The notes: generated from the sequence alone by a model not told the origin. DNA of 64,000 nt from Hyphomicrobium_A sp963726795 (GCA_963726795.1 CAVSDD010000004.1:496001-560000); one strand, 5' to 3'. Shown: positions 37,890 to 47,710, counted from the first letter of the stretch. Translations and numbers: made by a program.

Positions 37890-39726
37890 TCAGCTCTTGG
37901 TCAACTTTGCAGCTTTCTCGGCATCATACCACCAGGTGTCGATCACGCCTGGATCGTATTTGGGCTGCACCGCTGGCCGCGAGAACTTGTTCCAGTAGGC
38001 AATATTGTGCGAGGCCTTGTACCAGTGTGGCACCCAATAATGACTGGCGCGCAGCACCCGGTCGATGGCGCGCGTAGCGGTCAGCAGATCGGCGCGGGAG
38101 CGCGCTTGCGTAACCTTGTCGATCAGCGCGTCGACGGCCGGGTCCTTGATGCCGGAAAGGTTGAAGCTTCCGTCCATGGCGGCCGCGCCCGAACCCCAGA
38201 AGCTCTTGAGCTCCACGCCCGGCGTCAGCCGCAGCGTATAGCGCTCGATCGACACGTCGAAATCGAACGACTTCATGCGGCGCTCGTATTGCGCCGGATC
38301 GACGTTGCGCAGCGAGGCGTTGATGCCGATGCGTTTCAGGTTCTCGATGTAAGGCAGGATGATGCGCTCAAAGCCCGAACTCGAAATTCAGGATCTCGAG
38401 GTTGAGCACCTTGCCCCCCGGTCCGTAGCCGGCCGCCTTGAGCAGCTCGCTGGCGCGGCGCAGGTTGTCGCGGTTGCGCCCTGAGCCATCCGTGACGGGC
38501 GGCGAGTAGGGTTCGCCGAACACTTCCGCCGGCAGCTTGTCGCGAAACGGTTCCAGCAGCTTCACTTCGTCCGGCGAGGGCGGACCTGCCGCCTTCATGT
38601 CGGAATTCTCGAAGTAGCTCTGCGTGCGCTGGTACAGATTGAAGAACAGGTTCTTGTTCGACCACTCGAAATCGAATGCGAGATCGAGCGCGGCGCGCAC
38701 GCGTATGTCCTGGAACTGCTCGCGCCGCGTATTGATGAAAAAGCCCTGCGCGCCGGACGGGCGCTCATCGGGCAGCACCAGCCGGATGAGGCGGCCGTCC
38801 TTGACGGAGGGAATGTCGTAGCTCGTCGCCCAGTCTAGAGACGTGAACTCCTCGCGCAGGTCGAACGTCGCGGCCTTGAGGCCTTCGAGCTCCAGGGTGC
38901 GGTCGCGATAATACTCGTAGCGCAGCTCGTCGAAATTGAACCGGCCGCGATTGACGGGAAGATCCTTGGCCCAATAGTCGGGCCGGCGTTTGAAGGTGAC
39001 GTTGGTGCCGGTCTTGTAGTCGGCGATCTCGTAGGGCCCGGAGCCGAGCGGGCGATCGAGCGAGGTCTCCTCGAACGGGCGCTTGGTGTAGTAGGCCTTC
39101 GACAGCACCGGCAGCTCAGCGACGACGAGGGGCAGATCGCGAATCAGGTCGCCTTTGAAGGTGTAGCGCACGGTTTGCGGGTCGACCGCCTCCGCCTTCA
39201 CGACATCGCGCAAGGCGAGCGAGAACTCGGGCTTGCCCTTCTCCTTGATGGCGGTGAACGAGAACACCACGTCGTCGGCGGTGAGCGGCGAGCCGTCCGC
39301 GAACTTCGCCTCGGGGCGCAGGTGGAAGGTCACCGACATGCGGTCGGGCGCGACCTCGGCGGTTTTCGCGACGAGCCCGTACACGGCATCGGGCTCGTCG
39401 TTGGCCCGCGTCATCAGCGTGTCGAACAGGTACTCGAGCCCCTGCGCCGGGTCGCCCTTGAGGATGAAATTATTGAAGCTGTCGAAGGTGATGCGGCTTG
39501 CCGTGCCGATCATCGCCAGCCGGCCGCCTTTCGGGGCGTCCGGGTTCACGTAATCGAAGTGCTTGAAGTCGGCCGGATACTTGAGATCGCCGAAGACCGA
39601 TAGCCCATGGCTCTCGGCGGCGCCGGCGGGGAGCGCACTTGCGGCAGTCAAGAAGATCAGCGCCAGCGCCGAGGAGAGCGCCGAAACGAGGGCAGCGGGT
39701 GCGATGGCTCTAGAGCGTGCCGTCAT
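37890..39726 (-). CDS. yejA: Oligopeptide-binding protein YejA, second copy (one frame break)
   Basis: A family 5 extracellular solute-binding protein of about 611 residues. The signal peptide (LALIFLTAASALPAGAAE) is followed by HGLSVFGDLKYPADFKHFDYV, the YejA-type start. The long frame stops prematurely after LNLEILNFEFG. One surplus base at about 38,373 restores FERIILPYIENLKRIGINA and the remainder through MKSFDFDVSIERYTLR to the normal C-terminus. The start overlaps the stop of the upstream yejA copy (ATGA). The two copies are homologous along their length but clearly diverged, so they may differ in peptide preference. Confidence 0.9.
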
Positions 39727-41807
39727 TTGCCGCGTTTGGAGTCGAGCGCCTTCTGTTTCTCGGGGTCGATCCACCAGACTTGCGTCAGCGCGGCGGTCAT
39801 CTTCGGGAGCGTCGCGGGGCGTCCGAAGATGTCCCAGGTGACGAGCCGCTCGAAGGGGTAGTTCCAATGCGGCACTGCATAGGTGTTCCACAGCAGCACG
39901 CGATCGAGCGCGTGCGTTGCCGCGAGCAAGTCGGCGCGGTCGGTCGAGAACACGATCTTGTCGATCAGCTTGTCGATCGCCGGGTTCTTGATGCCCGCGG
40001 TGTTGCGGCTGCCGTCGCGGTCGGCCGAGGCTGAGCCCCAGAATTCGCGCTGCTCGTTGCCGGGCGAGTTCGACTGGCCGAACGTGTCCATGATGATATC
40101 GTAGTCGTGCCCGTCCTCGCGCCGCTTGTACTGGGCGCTGTCGACCATGCGCACGCTCGCCTTGATGCCGAGCTTCTGCAGATTTTGCACGTACGGCAGC
40201 ACGATGCGCTCGAACTCCGGGCTGTCGAGCAGGAATTCGGCGGTCAGCACGTCGCCGCTGGCGTTGCGCCGCACGTTCTCCTTCGGCGCCGAGGAGAAGC
40301 CGACGGTACGCATGATGCTGCAGAAGAAGCCGCACTTGTCCTTGTCTTTGTCGACAATGGTTTCCTGCAGCTTCCAGCCGGCCTGATCCAACAGGTCGGA
40401 GGCTTCGCGCATATGATCGCGGAATTCGGGCAGGGTGGCGTTGACCGGGTTCTTCCATTCGGTGGTGAACACCTCCGGCGGCACCTCGTCCTTGACCTCG
40501 TTCAGGATCTCGAGCTCTCGGCCCTGCGGCAGGCCCGTGCTTGCGAGATCGGAATTGTCGAAGTAGCTCTTGGTGCGGCGATAGAGATCGAAGAAGAGCT
40601 GCTTGTTTGCTTCCTCGAAATTATAGGCGAGCGCAAAGGCGCGCCGCACGCGCGGATCCTCGAACTGCTTGCGCCGCAAATTGAAGACGAACGCCTGCAT
40701 GGGCGTCGGCACGCCCTCGATCGGGATCGCCTCCTTCTTGACCCAGCCGTTCTTGACGGCCGCAAAATCATATGCGGTCGCCCACTGGCTCGCGACGTTC
40801 TCACGCCAGTAGTCGAGCTTGCCGGACTTGAACTCCTCGAACGCCGGCGTGCGATCGAGGAAGTAGGTCAATTTGATCTCGTCGAAGTTCCACTGCCCCT
40901 TCGAGATGGGAAGGTCCTTGGCCCAGTAGTCCTTCACGCGCTCGTAGGTGATCGAGCGGCCGGCATCGAACTCCTTGATCTTGTAGGGGCCCGAGCCGAG
41001 CGGGATTTCCATCGTCGTCTTGGTGATGTCGCGCGGCTCGCCGTTGGCGCCCTTTGCTTCCCAGTAGTGCTTGGGCAGCACCGTCAACTGTCCGACGATC
41101 TGCGGCAGCTCGCGGTTGCCTTTCGAATCGAAGGTGAAGGTGACCTCGTGCTCGCCGGTCTTCTCCGCCTTGACGACGTTCTTGTAATAGAAGGCGTATT
41201 GCGGGTGCGCCTTCTTCAGCGCGCCAAGACTGAAGATGACGTCCTCGGGCGTGATCGGCTTGCCGTCGTGCCAGCGCGCCTCGGGGCGCAGCCCGAACGT
41301 GACGGAGGAATAGTCGGGCGGATAGGAGACCCACTCGGCGATCTGGCCGTATTCGGTCGAGGGCTCGTCGGGGCTCGAAGCCAGCAGCGAATCGTACATG
41401 AGGCCGGTGTTCTGCGCCGGCACGCCGCGCATCGTGAACGCGTTGAGGTTGTCGAATGAGCCTTCGACGAAGCCGTGCAAGGTCCCGCCCTTGGGGGCGT
41501 CGGGATTGACCCAATCGAAATGGTCGTAGTCGGGTCCGTATTTCGGGTCGCCGACGAGTGACAGCGCGTGGTGGCGCTTGGACGCGGCATCAGCTGCGGG
41601 AGCAGCTGGCGGTGTGGCTGCGGGTGGCGGCGTTGCGGCAGCAGGAGCAGCCGGCGGTGAAGCGTCAGGCGCCGGCGAGGCTGCGGGTGGTGCAGCGGCA
41701 GGAATAGGCTGCGTCGCGGCCGGGGCCTGGTCCTCGGCGACGGCGGGAAGAGTGAGCGCGGTTGATACGAGCGCTGCGGCAAGCAAGGAGGCTATCAGAG
41801 GACGCAC
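39723..41807 (-). CDS. yejA: Oligopeptide-binding protein YejA, first copy, with Ala/Pro linker
   Basis: A 694-residue periplasmic solute-binding protein heading the yej operon. The signal peptide (LIASLLAAALVSTALTLPAVA) is followed by an Ala/Pro-rich linker of about 50 residues (roughly 26-75). The SBP_bac_5 domain follows (HHALSLVGDPKYGPDYDHFD, VTFGLRPEARWHDGKPITPEDV). A two-cysteine insert, DKCGFFCSIM, lies near residue 500. The linker makes it longer than its neighbour and suggests it may be held away from a membrane or wall surface. Confidence 0.92.
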   Translation of the reverse strand: MRPLIASLLAAALVSTALTLPAVAEDQAPAATQPIPAAAPPAASPAPDASPPAAPAAATPPPAATPPAAPAADAASKRHHALSLVGDPKYGPDYDHFDWVNPDAPKGGTLHGFVEGSFDNLNAFTMRGVPAQNTGLMYDSLLASSPDEPSTEYGQIAEWVSYPPDYSSVTFGLRPEARWHDGKPITPEDVIFSLGALKKAHPQYAFYYKNVVKAEKTGEHEVTFTFDSKGNRELPQIVGQLTVLPKHYWEAKGANGEPRDITKTTMEIPLGSGPYKIKEFDAGRSITYERVKDYWAKDLPISKGQWNFDEIKLTYFLDRTPAFEEFKSGKLDYWRENVASQWATAYDFAAVKNGWVKKEAIPIEGVPTPMQAFVFNLRRKQFEDPRVRRAFALAYNFEEANKQLFFDLYRRTKSYFDNSDLASTGLPQGRELEILNEVKDEVPPEVFTTEWKNPVNATLPEFRDHMREASDLLDQAGWKLQETIVDKDKDKCGFFCSIMRTVGFSSAPKENVRRNASGDVLTAEFLLDSPEFERIVLPYVQNLQKLGIKASVRMVDSAQYKRREDGHDYDIIMDTFGQSNSPGNEQREFWGSASADRDGSRNTAGIKNPAIDKLIDKIVFSTDRADLLAATHALDRVLLWNTYAVPHWNYPFERLVTWDIFGRPATLPKMTAALTQVWWIDPEKQKALDSKRGK

Positions 41808-41972
41808 CGGGCTTGATCCTTCTCACCGCTAAAATCGCCCCGAGGGCCGGGGACAGACGGCGCCGCAGATGGGCTGCAAATTGCGCGCCGATAAGCGACA
41901 AACTCGCAAAATTGCCGAGGCTGCGCGAGTTAACTTGCTGTCATTTACCCGCGCGAATGACCGCGCAGGGCC

Positions 41973-42521
41973 TCATTTCAGGGTGCTGAGGTATGCCAGG
42001 ACGTCGGCCAGGTCGTTGGAATCGGCGATCCCGGGGAAAAGCATCTTGGTGCCGGGCACGAATTCCTTGGGGTTATGGACGAACGCCGCGATGTCGACGA
42101 GCGTCCAGTCGCCGCCCTTTGCCTTCATGGCGTCCGAGTAGCCAAAGCCCGCGTGGCTGGCCTTGGGACGCCCGACGACGCCCCACAGATTCGGGCCGAC
42201 CTTGTTGGCGCCGTCCTTCTCGCCTGAGTGGCAGGCCTGGCACTTCTTGAAGATTGCAGCGCCCTGCTGCGCGTTCGCGCTGGCAGCAGCCTGCGCGACG
42301 TCGGCCGGATTGAACGCGGGTGCGGCTGGCGCAGCTGGTGCGGCACCAGCGGCCGGCGCGCCCGCCGGAGCAGCGGCAGGGGCCGGCGCGGGCAGCGTAT
42401 AGCCGGGCGGCTCGGCCTTGCGGCCCTCCTCGGCGATCTCGAGCATCACGCGGAACCCGACGATGACGAGCAGAGCGCTCAGCACCGCACCGCCGATCTT
42501 GGCGACCTCGAAGGAATCCAT
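41973..42521 (-). CDS. Membrane-anchored class I cytochrome c (CycM-like)
   Basis: A 182-residue cytochrome. The N-terminal uncleaved membrane segment (GGAVLSALLVIVGFRVMLEI) is followed by an Ala/Pro linker (about residues 38-75). The haem c domain has the CQACH site (C94, C97, H98) and a distal Met in FVPGTKMLFPG. This arrangement matches CycM of Bradyrhizobium, which passes electrons from the bc1 complex to aa3 oxidase. Monocistronic; the kdsB gene starts divergently 160 bp away. Confidence 0.88.
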   Translation of the reverse strand: MDSFEVAKIGGAVLSALLVIVGFRVMLEIAEEGRKAEPPGYTLPAPAPAAAPAGAPAAGAAPAAPAAPAFNPADVAQAAASANAQQGAAIFKKCQACHSGEKDGANKVGPNLWGVVGRPKASHAGFGYSDAMKAKGGDWTLVDIAAFVHNPKEFVPGTKMLFPGIADSNDLADVLAYLSTLK

Positions 42522-42682
42522 GGCACCCTCAATCCATTAACCGTCGCGGCAGCTGTGCGCGCCGGATTGCGGGGCGACTATAGGAAGTCCGCTTCGGCTT
42601 GCAACCGAGCTTCGCGGCGTTCTAAGTGCCTTTACTTGAGACCAATTGCCACCGGTCAAGCCTTGAGCAGAGCTTTGTGCAG

Positions 42683-43435
42683 ATGACGCGCACCCTCATC
42701 GTCATTCCGGCGCGGATGGCGGCGACGCGTCTGCCCGGCAAACCCATGGTGGATATCGCCGGCGAGCCGATGATCGTGCACGTGTGGCGCCGCGCGATGC
42801 AGTCTGAGGCGGGCCGCGTGGTCGTTGCCGCCGATACCGACGAGATCGTGGCGGCGGTGCGGGCGGCCGGCGGCGAGGCGCTGCTGACGCGCCCCGATCA
42901 CGCCTCGGGTTCCGACCGGATCTATGAGGCGGTCGCCAATATCGATCCCGATGGGCATGCCGATCTCGTCGTGAACCTGCAAGGCGACCTGCCGACGCTG
43001 GAGCCGCATCTGGTGCGCGCGTGCCTTGCTCCGCTCGCCGATGCTGAGACCGACATCGCCACGCTCGCCGCCGAGATCGTCGAGCCCGAGGAGCGCATCA
43101 ATCCCAACGTGGTCAAGGTCGTCGGCACGCCGCTCGCCGCGAAGAACCGCATGCGCGCGCTTTATTTTACGCGCGCCAGCGCGCCCCACGGCGACGGCCC
43201 GCTCTATCACCACATCGGCATTTACGCCTACCGGCGCGCGGCCCTGCAGCGCTTCATCGGGCTTGCCCCTTCGATGCTGGAACGGCGCGAGAAGCTCGAG
43301 CAGCTGCGCGCGCTTGAAGCCGGCATGCGCATCGATGTCGAGATCGTTGACACGGTTCCGCTCGGTGTCGATACTCCCGCCGACCTTGAGCGGGCACGCC
43401 GCCTCATCAAGACAGCCAACGCACCCGCAAGCTGA
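42683..43435 (+). CDS. kdsB: 3-deoxy-manno-octulosonate cytidylyltransferase KdsB
   Basis: KdsB activates KDO with CTP to give CMP-KDO for lipopolysaccharide inner-core synthesis. The 250-residue protein has the nucleotidyltransferase start VIPARMAATRLPGKPMVDIAG, then VVAADTDEIV, DHASGSDRIYEAV and VNLQGDLPTLEP. HHIGIYAYRRAALQRFIGL near residue 180 and the LEQLRALE segment are also diagnostic. Translation probably starts at ATG 42,683; the frame extends 19 codons upstream without family similarity. Confidence 0.95.
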   Translation: MTRTLIVIPARMAATRLPGKPMVDIAGEPMIVHVWRRAMQSEAGRVVVAADTDEIVAAVRAAGGEALLTRPDHASGSDRIYEAVANIDPDGHADLVVNLQGDLPTLEPHLVRACLAPLADAETDIATLAAEIVEPEERINPNVVKVVGTPLAAKNRMRALYFTRASAPHGDGPLYHHIGIYAYRRAALQRFIGLAPSMLERREKLEQLRALEAGMRIDVEIVDTVPLGVDTPADLERARRLIKTANAPAS

Positions 43436-43439
43436 AGTA

Positions 43440-43473
43440 CCGGCGATTTGCGCCGGCGGCTTTTCTCCTTTTT
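43440..43473 (+). terminator. Putative intrinsic terminator after kdsB
   Basis: A short GC stem CCGGCG-ATTTG-CGCCGG starts 4 bp after the kdsB stop. A CGGC spacer and a T-rich tract (TTTTCTCCTTTTT) follow. The tract is interrupted, so termination may be partial. Confidence 0.5.
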
Positions 43474-43497
43474 CACCGGCGCTCATCCGGCAAGCCC

Positions 43498-44445
43498 ATG
43501 TCAAACTCGTCCCGCGAAAAACGCGCGGCGCCGCAACGCGCCGGAACTGCCGATGCAAGTCATGCGCCTCCGCGCATCGCCTATCAGGGCGAGCCGGGCG
43601 CCAACTCGCACCTTGCCTGCCGCGATGCCTTCCCCGATCTGGAAGCCGTCGCCTGCCCGACGTTCGAGGACGCGCTTTTGGCAGTGAGGTCTCGGGAAGC
43701 GCGGTTCGCGATGATCCCGATCGAGAACTCGGTCGCGGGCCGCGTTGCCGACATCCATCACCTGCTACCCGATGCCGATCTGTACATCGTGGGCGAGCAC
43801 TTCCTGCGCGTGCGCCATCAGCTCATGGCCGCCAAAGGCGCGACCCTCAAGACGATCAAACGCGTCTTGAGCCACACGCAAGCGCTCGGCCAATGCCGTC
43901 GCAAGCTGCACGAGCTCGGCCTGAAGCCCGTGCCAGAGGCCGATACGGCGGGCTCTGCGCGCATGGTTGCCGAGGCCGGCAACATTGAGCAGGCCGCCAT
44001 CGCGTCCTCGCTCGCCGCCGAAATCTACGGCCTCAACATCCTTGCCAACGACATCGAGGATGAGATGCACAACACGACGCGATTCGTCGTGCTGGCGGCC
44101 GATCCCGACGATGCCGAGCCGGGCGAGGGGCCGGTGGTCACGACCTTCATCTTCCAGGTGCGCAATATTCCCGCCGCGCTCTACAAGGCGCTGGGCGGGT
44201 TCGCGACCAATGGCGTGAACATGACCAAGCTCGAGAGTTATCAGCTCGAGGGCACCTTCAATGCGACGATGTTCTACGCCGACATCGAGGGCCACCCGTC
44301 CGAGACGATGGTGCAGCTGGCGCTGCGTGAGCTCGCATTCTTCTCGAGCATGGTGAAGGTGCTCGGCACCTATCCCGCGAGCGCCTATCGCGCCGAGGCC
44401 GCGCGACTCGCCGCCACGGGGCAGATTCCCATCAAACGCCGCTGA
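43498..44445 (+). CDS. pheA: Prephenate dehydratase PheA
   Basis: A 315-residue monofunctional prephenate dehydratase, converting prephenate to phenylpyruvate for phenylalanine synthesis. The N-terminal 30 residues are variable. The catalytic domain starts RIAYQGEPGANSHLACRDAFP and contains MIPIENSVAGRVADIHHLL and the catalytic NTTRFVVL. A C-terminal ACT domain (FIFQVRNIPAALYKALGGFATNGVNMTKLESY) provides Phe feedback regulation. No chorismate mutase domain is present. An SDR gene follows 8 bp downstream. Confidence 0.95.
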   Translation: MSNSSREKRAAPQRAGTADASHAPPRIAYQGEPGANSHLACRDAFPDLEAVACPTFEDALLAVRSREARFAMIPIENSVAGRVADIHHLLPDADLYIVGEHFLRVRHQLMAAKGATLKTIKRVLSHTQALGQCRRKLHELGLKPVPEADTAGSARMVAEAGNIEQAAIASSLAAEIYGLNILANDIEDEMHNTTRFVVLAADPDDAEPGEGPVVTTFIFQVRNIPAALYKALGGFATNGVNMTKLESYQLEGTFNATMFYADIEGHPSETMVQLALRELAFFSSMVKVLGTYPASAYRAEAARLAATGQIPIKRR

Positions 44446-44453
44446 ACGCCGCC

Positions 44454-45203
44454 ATGAAGCTCGAAGGCAAGGTTGCAATCGTCACCGGCGCCGCGTCGGG
44501 TTTTGGCCGCGCGATCGCCGAGGTGTTCGCGCAGCAGGGCGCACGCGTGGTGATGGCCGACGTCAACGGCGTCGGTGCTCGCGACGTTGCCGCCGCGTTC
44601 GGCAAGGCGGCATTGCCGCTGACCTGCGATGTCTCGCGCAAGGCCGACGTCGATGGCATGGTGCGCGCGGCGGAGCGCGCCTTCGGCGGCGTCGACATCC
44701 TCGTCAATAATGCCGGTACCACGCACAAGAACCAGCCGCTGCTGAACGTCAGCGAGGCCGAGTTCGATCGCATCTATGCGGTGAACGTGAAGTCGATCTA
44801 CCTGACGACGATCGCCGCGGTGCCGCGCATGGAGACGCGCGGCGGGGGCATCATCATCAATGTGGCCTCGACCGCCGGGGTGCGTCCGCGCCCGGGCCTG
44901 ACCTGGTACAACGGCTCCAAGGGCGCGGTGATCACGCTGACGAAATCGTTGGCGGTGGAACTTGCGCCGAAGAACATCCGCGTCAACGCCATCAACCCCG
45001 TCATGGGCGAGACCGCGCTTCTCACGCAGTTCATGGGACAAGCTGACACGCCCGAGAATCGCGCAAAGTTCATCGCGGGGATTCCGCTGGGGCGTCTTTC
45101 GCGCCCCGCTGACGTGGCGAACGCGGCGCTTTTCTTTGCCGATCCAGCCTCCTCTTTCATTACCGGGGTGGCGCTCGAGGTCGACGGCGGCCGCTGTGTG
45201 TAG
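44454..45203 (+). CDS. Short-chain dehydrogenase/reductase (SDR) family oxidoreductase
   Basis: A 249-residue classical SDR. The Rossmann motif TGAASGFGRAI is near residue 12, NNAG near 86, catalytic Ser in NVASTAG and the YxxxK pair in WYNGSKGA. The C-terminal DPASSFITGVALEVDGG is typical of FabG-like enzymes. It closely follows pheA (8 bp), suggesting co-expression, but the substrate is not evident. Annotation as glucose or 3-oxoacyl-ACP reductase would be a guess. Confidence 0.88.
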   Translation: MKLEGKVAIVTGAASGFGRAIAEVFAQQGARVVMADVNGVGARDVAAAFGKAALPLTCDVSRKADVDGMVRAAERAFGGVDILVNNAGTTHKNQPLLNVSEAEFDRIYAVNVKSIYLTTIAAVPRMETRGGGIIINVASTAGVRPRPGLTWYNGSKGAVITLTKSLAVELAPKNIRVNAINPVMGETALLTQFMGQADTPENRAKFIAGIPLGRLSRPADVANAALFFADPASSFITGVALEVDGGRCV

Positions 45204-45263
45204 GTTTCGTGCCCGAGCCGACGAGGGTTGTAAGCCACGGCGCCAGCCCCCATAATCGACCCC

Positions 45264-45358
45264 GGGAGGTTGGCGGCGGACGCATCCCTCGCCAACCGGG
45301 TCAGGTCCGGAAGGAAGCAGCCCTAACGATCAGGAAGCGGGTCGTTCGCCAGCCTCCT
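45264..45358 (+). ncRNA. ffs: Signal recognition particle 4.5S RNA
   Basis: The conserved SRP domain IV loop GGTCCGGAAGGAAGCAG is at 45,304-45,320, flanked by CCAACCGGGTCA and CCCTAACGA, which form the asymmetric internal loops. The outer ends GGGAGGTTGGCG and CGCCAGCCTCC pair to close the single long hairpin of about 95 nt. The RNA binds Ffh and targets nascent membrane proteins. Its position just upstream of dnaX is common in Alphaproteobacteria. Exact ends are estimated from the terminal pairing. Confidence 0.93.
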
Positions 45359-45403
45359 CTATAATTCGCTCACGTGCGCTGATCCGATCGCAAGGGCGAT
45401 CGG

Positions 45404-45422
45404 GCGCCCTCCGCGAGGGCGC
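45404..45422 (+). other. Perfect GC hairpin between ffs and dnaX
   Basis: An 8-bp perfect inverted repeat GCGCCCTC-CGC-GAGGGCGC lies 46 bp after the SRP RNA and 80 bp before dnaX. It has no T-tract. It may terminate or process the ffs transcript, or lie in the dnaX leader. Confidence 0.4.
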
Positions 45423-45502
45423 GATTCGATCGCGGGCCGCCGCCAAGCGGAGCTTGGTTTCACCAAGACGCGGCCAGAGGCCCTACGGGCCTAGGCGGAG
45501 AC

Positions 45503-47329
45503 ATGGCGAAAAAGAAATCAGAAGATTCAACCACCAAGCCCGCGAGCGGCGGCGAGATCGCGGCGCCGGCAGGTGTGCATGCGCCTTATCTCGTGCTGGC
45601 GCGCAAATACCGTCCCCAGTCGTTCGAGGATCTGATCGGCCAGGAGGCTATGACGCGAACGCTGCGCAACGCCTTCGCGAGCGGGCGTGTCGCGCAAGCC
45701 TACATGCTGACGGGCGTGCGCGGGGTCGGCAAGACGACGACGGCACGCATCATCGCACGCGCGCTCAACTACGAGACCGATACCGTTTCGGCGCCCACCT
45801 TCGACATGCCCACGCTCGGCCGGCATTGCCTCGAGATCATGGAGAGCCGTCATCCCGACGTGATCGAGATGGACGCCGCGTCGAACACGAGCGTGGAGAA
45901 TGTGCGCGAGCTGATCGAGAGCGCGCGCTACAAGCCGCTCGTCGCGCGCTACAAGGTCTTCATCATCGACGAAGTGCACATGCTCTCGAAGAGCGCCTTC
46001 AACGCGCTCTTGAAGACGCTCGAGGAGCCGCCCGAGCACGTGAAGTTCATCTTCGCGACGACCGAAATCCGCAAGGTGCCGGTCACCGTGCTGTCGCGCT
46101 GCCAGCGCTTCGATCTGCGCCGCGTCGATGTGCCGGAGCTTGCCGCCCACTTCAAAAAGATCGTCGCCAACGAGAACGCCAAGGCGGCCGATGACGCGCT
46201 CGCGATGATCGCGCGCGCGGCCGAGGGCTCCGTGCGCGACGGGCTATCTCTGCTCGATCAGGCGATTTCCATGGGCGAGGGCGAGGTCAGCGCGCCGACG
46301 GTGCGCTCCATGCTGGGCCTCGCCGATCGCGGGCGCATTTTCGACTTGCTCGAGAACGTCTTCGCCGGTGACACCAAGTCTGCGATTGCCGCGCTCGATG
46401 GCCTGCACAAGGACGGCGCGGAGCCCGCGCAGGTGCTGGCCGATCTTGCCGAGGCGGTGCACGCCGCCGCGCGCTGCAAGGCGGTCGGAGCCGAAGCCGG
46501 TGCGGAAGTCATGAGTGCGGAAGAGCGCCGGCGCGCGGAGGCGCTCGCTTCGCGCTTGTCGGTTGCGATCCTGGCGCGCGCCTGGCAGATGCTGCTCAAG
46601 GGTTGGGAGGAAGCGGGCAAGGCGCCAAATCCTCGCGCCGCCGCCGAGATGGTTCTGATCCGGTTGGCCTACACCGCCGATCTGCCGGCTCCCGACGAGC
46701 TGCTGCGAACGCTCGGCGGAGAGGGGTCGGTTTCGCGGGCTCGTGCGAAAGAAGCGCCACGCGACAACGGCAACGGGCGCGAGCTTGCGCCGGCGGGCCG
46801 GGCAGCGACCAACGTCGTGCCGCCGCCGGCTGACAACAGCGACGCCACTGATGAAGACGACCTCGGGGCGGAGAGCGAGGATTTCTCCGAAGCCCAGTCG
46901 GATTTAGAGGCGGATCAGCCGTCGCACCTTCCTCATCCGCGCTCCTACGAGGAGGTCATCGCGCTGGTCGGCGAGCGCCGCGACATGAAATTGAAGGTCC
47001 ACCTCGAGGACCACGTCAGCCTCGTCAAGTTCGATGCGGTGGCCGGTTCGATCGATATCTTCCTGATGCCGGGCGCGCCGCCGCAGATCGCCAATGAATT
47101 GCGCGAGCGGCTGATCGCGTGGACGCAGCGGCGCTGGATCGTCATGCTGTCGAAGGCGGCCGGCGATCGTCCCATCGGCGAAGTCCGTCGCGAGCGCGAG
47201 GCGGCCGAGCTTGAATCGCTCAAATCGCATCCGGCGTTCAAGGCGGTGCTGGCAGAGTTTCCCGATGCGAAGATCGCCGCCATACGCACCATGATAGCGC
47301 CCGACAAGGACGAGACCGGCACAGGTTGA
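45503..47329 (+). CDS. dnaX: DNA polymerase III subunits gamma and tau DnaX
   Basis: The clamp-loader ATPase of the replicase. The 608-residue protein begins with a low-complexity leader, then LARKYRPQSFEDLIGQEAM and Walker A GVRGVGKTTTARI (residues 71-83), Walker B IIDEVHMLS and the sensor region SRCQRFDLR. The zinc-binding Cys cluster of E. coli DnaX is replaced by a DMPTLGRHCLEIMESRHPDV-type segment, as usual in Alphaproteobacteria. Acidic linker residues about 440-480 precede the tau C-terminal domain. ybaB follows after 42 bp. Confidence 0.95.
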   Translation: MAKKKSEDSTTKPASGGEIAAPAGVHAPYLVLARKYRPQSFEDLIGQEAMTRTLRNAFASGRVAQAYMLTGVRGVGKTTTARIIARALNYETDTVSAPTFDMPTLGRHCLEIMESRHPDVIEMDAASNTSVENVRELIESARYKPLVARYKVFIIDEVHMLSKSAFNALLKTLEEPPEHVKFIFATTEIRKVPVTVLSRCQRFDLRRVDVPELAAHFKKIVANENAKAADDALAMIARAAEGSVRDGLSLLDQAISMGEGEVSAPTVRSMLGLADRGRIFDLLENVFAGDTKSAIAALDGLHKDGAEPAQVLADLAEAVHAAARCKAVGAEAGAEVMSAEERRRAEALASRLSVAILARAWQMLLKGWEEAGKAPNPRAAAEMVLIRLAYTADLPAPDELLRTLGGEGSVSRARAKEAPRDNGNGRELAPAGRAATNVVPPPADNSDATDEDDLGAESEDFSEAQSDLEADQPSHLPHPRSYEEVIALVGERRDMKLKVHLEDHVSLVKFDAVAGSIDIFLMPGAPPQIANELRERLIAWTQRRWIVMLSKAAGDRPIGEVRREREAAELESLKSHPAFKAVLAEFPDAKIAAIRTMIAPDKDETGTG

Positions 47330-47371
47330 GACCGGCACGGGTTGAGAATTCAGTTCGCGAGAGAGGTGCAG

Positions 47372-47692
47372 ATGAAAGACCTAATGGGCGTGATGAAGAA
47401 GATGGGCGAGATGCAGGCCCGCATGCAGAAGATGCAGGACGACCTCGCCGCGCTGGAAATCGACGGCCAGGCCGGCGCCGGTCTCGTCAAGGTCACGCTC
47501 ACGGGCAAGGGCGACATGAAGCGTATCGCGATCGACAAGAGCCTGATGAAGCCGGACGAGGCGGAGATCCTCGAGGATCTCATCATCGCGGCCTCGCAGG
47601 ACGCCAAGGCGAAGCTCGACGTCGAGATGCAGGTGCGCATGCAGGAAGTTGCCGGCGGTCTGCCGATGCCGCCTGGGCTCAAGCTGTTCTGA
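47372..47692 (+). CDS. ybaB: Nucleoid-associated protein YbaB/EbfC
   Basis: A 106-residue DNA-binding dimer. The N-terminal Met-rich helix (MKDLMGVMKKMGEMQARMQK) is followed by the beta sheet GAGLVKVTLTGKGDMKRIAID and a C-terminal helix, ending MQEVAGGLPMPPGLKLF. ATG 47,372 has GAGAGG upstream. In most bacteria it is followed at once by recR. Here recR lies 8 kb away. Confidence 0.95.
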   Translation: MKDLMGVMKKMGEMQARMQKMQDDLAALEIDGQAGAGLVKVTLTGKGDMKRIAIDKSLMKPDEAEILEDLIIAASQDAKAKLDVEMQVRMQEVAGGLPMPPGLKLF

Positions 47693-47710
47693 TCAGGCAC
47701 GGAGGCAAGG

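Noticed and set aside
36678..38405. Rightward open frame of about 575 codons opposite yejB and yejA
   Set aside because: Arg/Asp/His-rich shadow sequence with no homology features, lying over well-conserved permease and binding-protein genes.
37890..39726. Second yejA as a true pseudogene
   Set aside because: Only one base disturbs an otherwise complete gene with signal peptide and normal C-terminus, in the same style as eleven other breaks in the window. Sequence error is more likely.
40107..41459. Long rightward open frame (about 450 codons) opposite the first yejA
   Set aside because: It mirrors the yejA codons on the other strand, has no recognisable domain, and arises from high GC. The yejA product is unmistakable.
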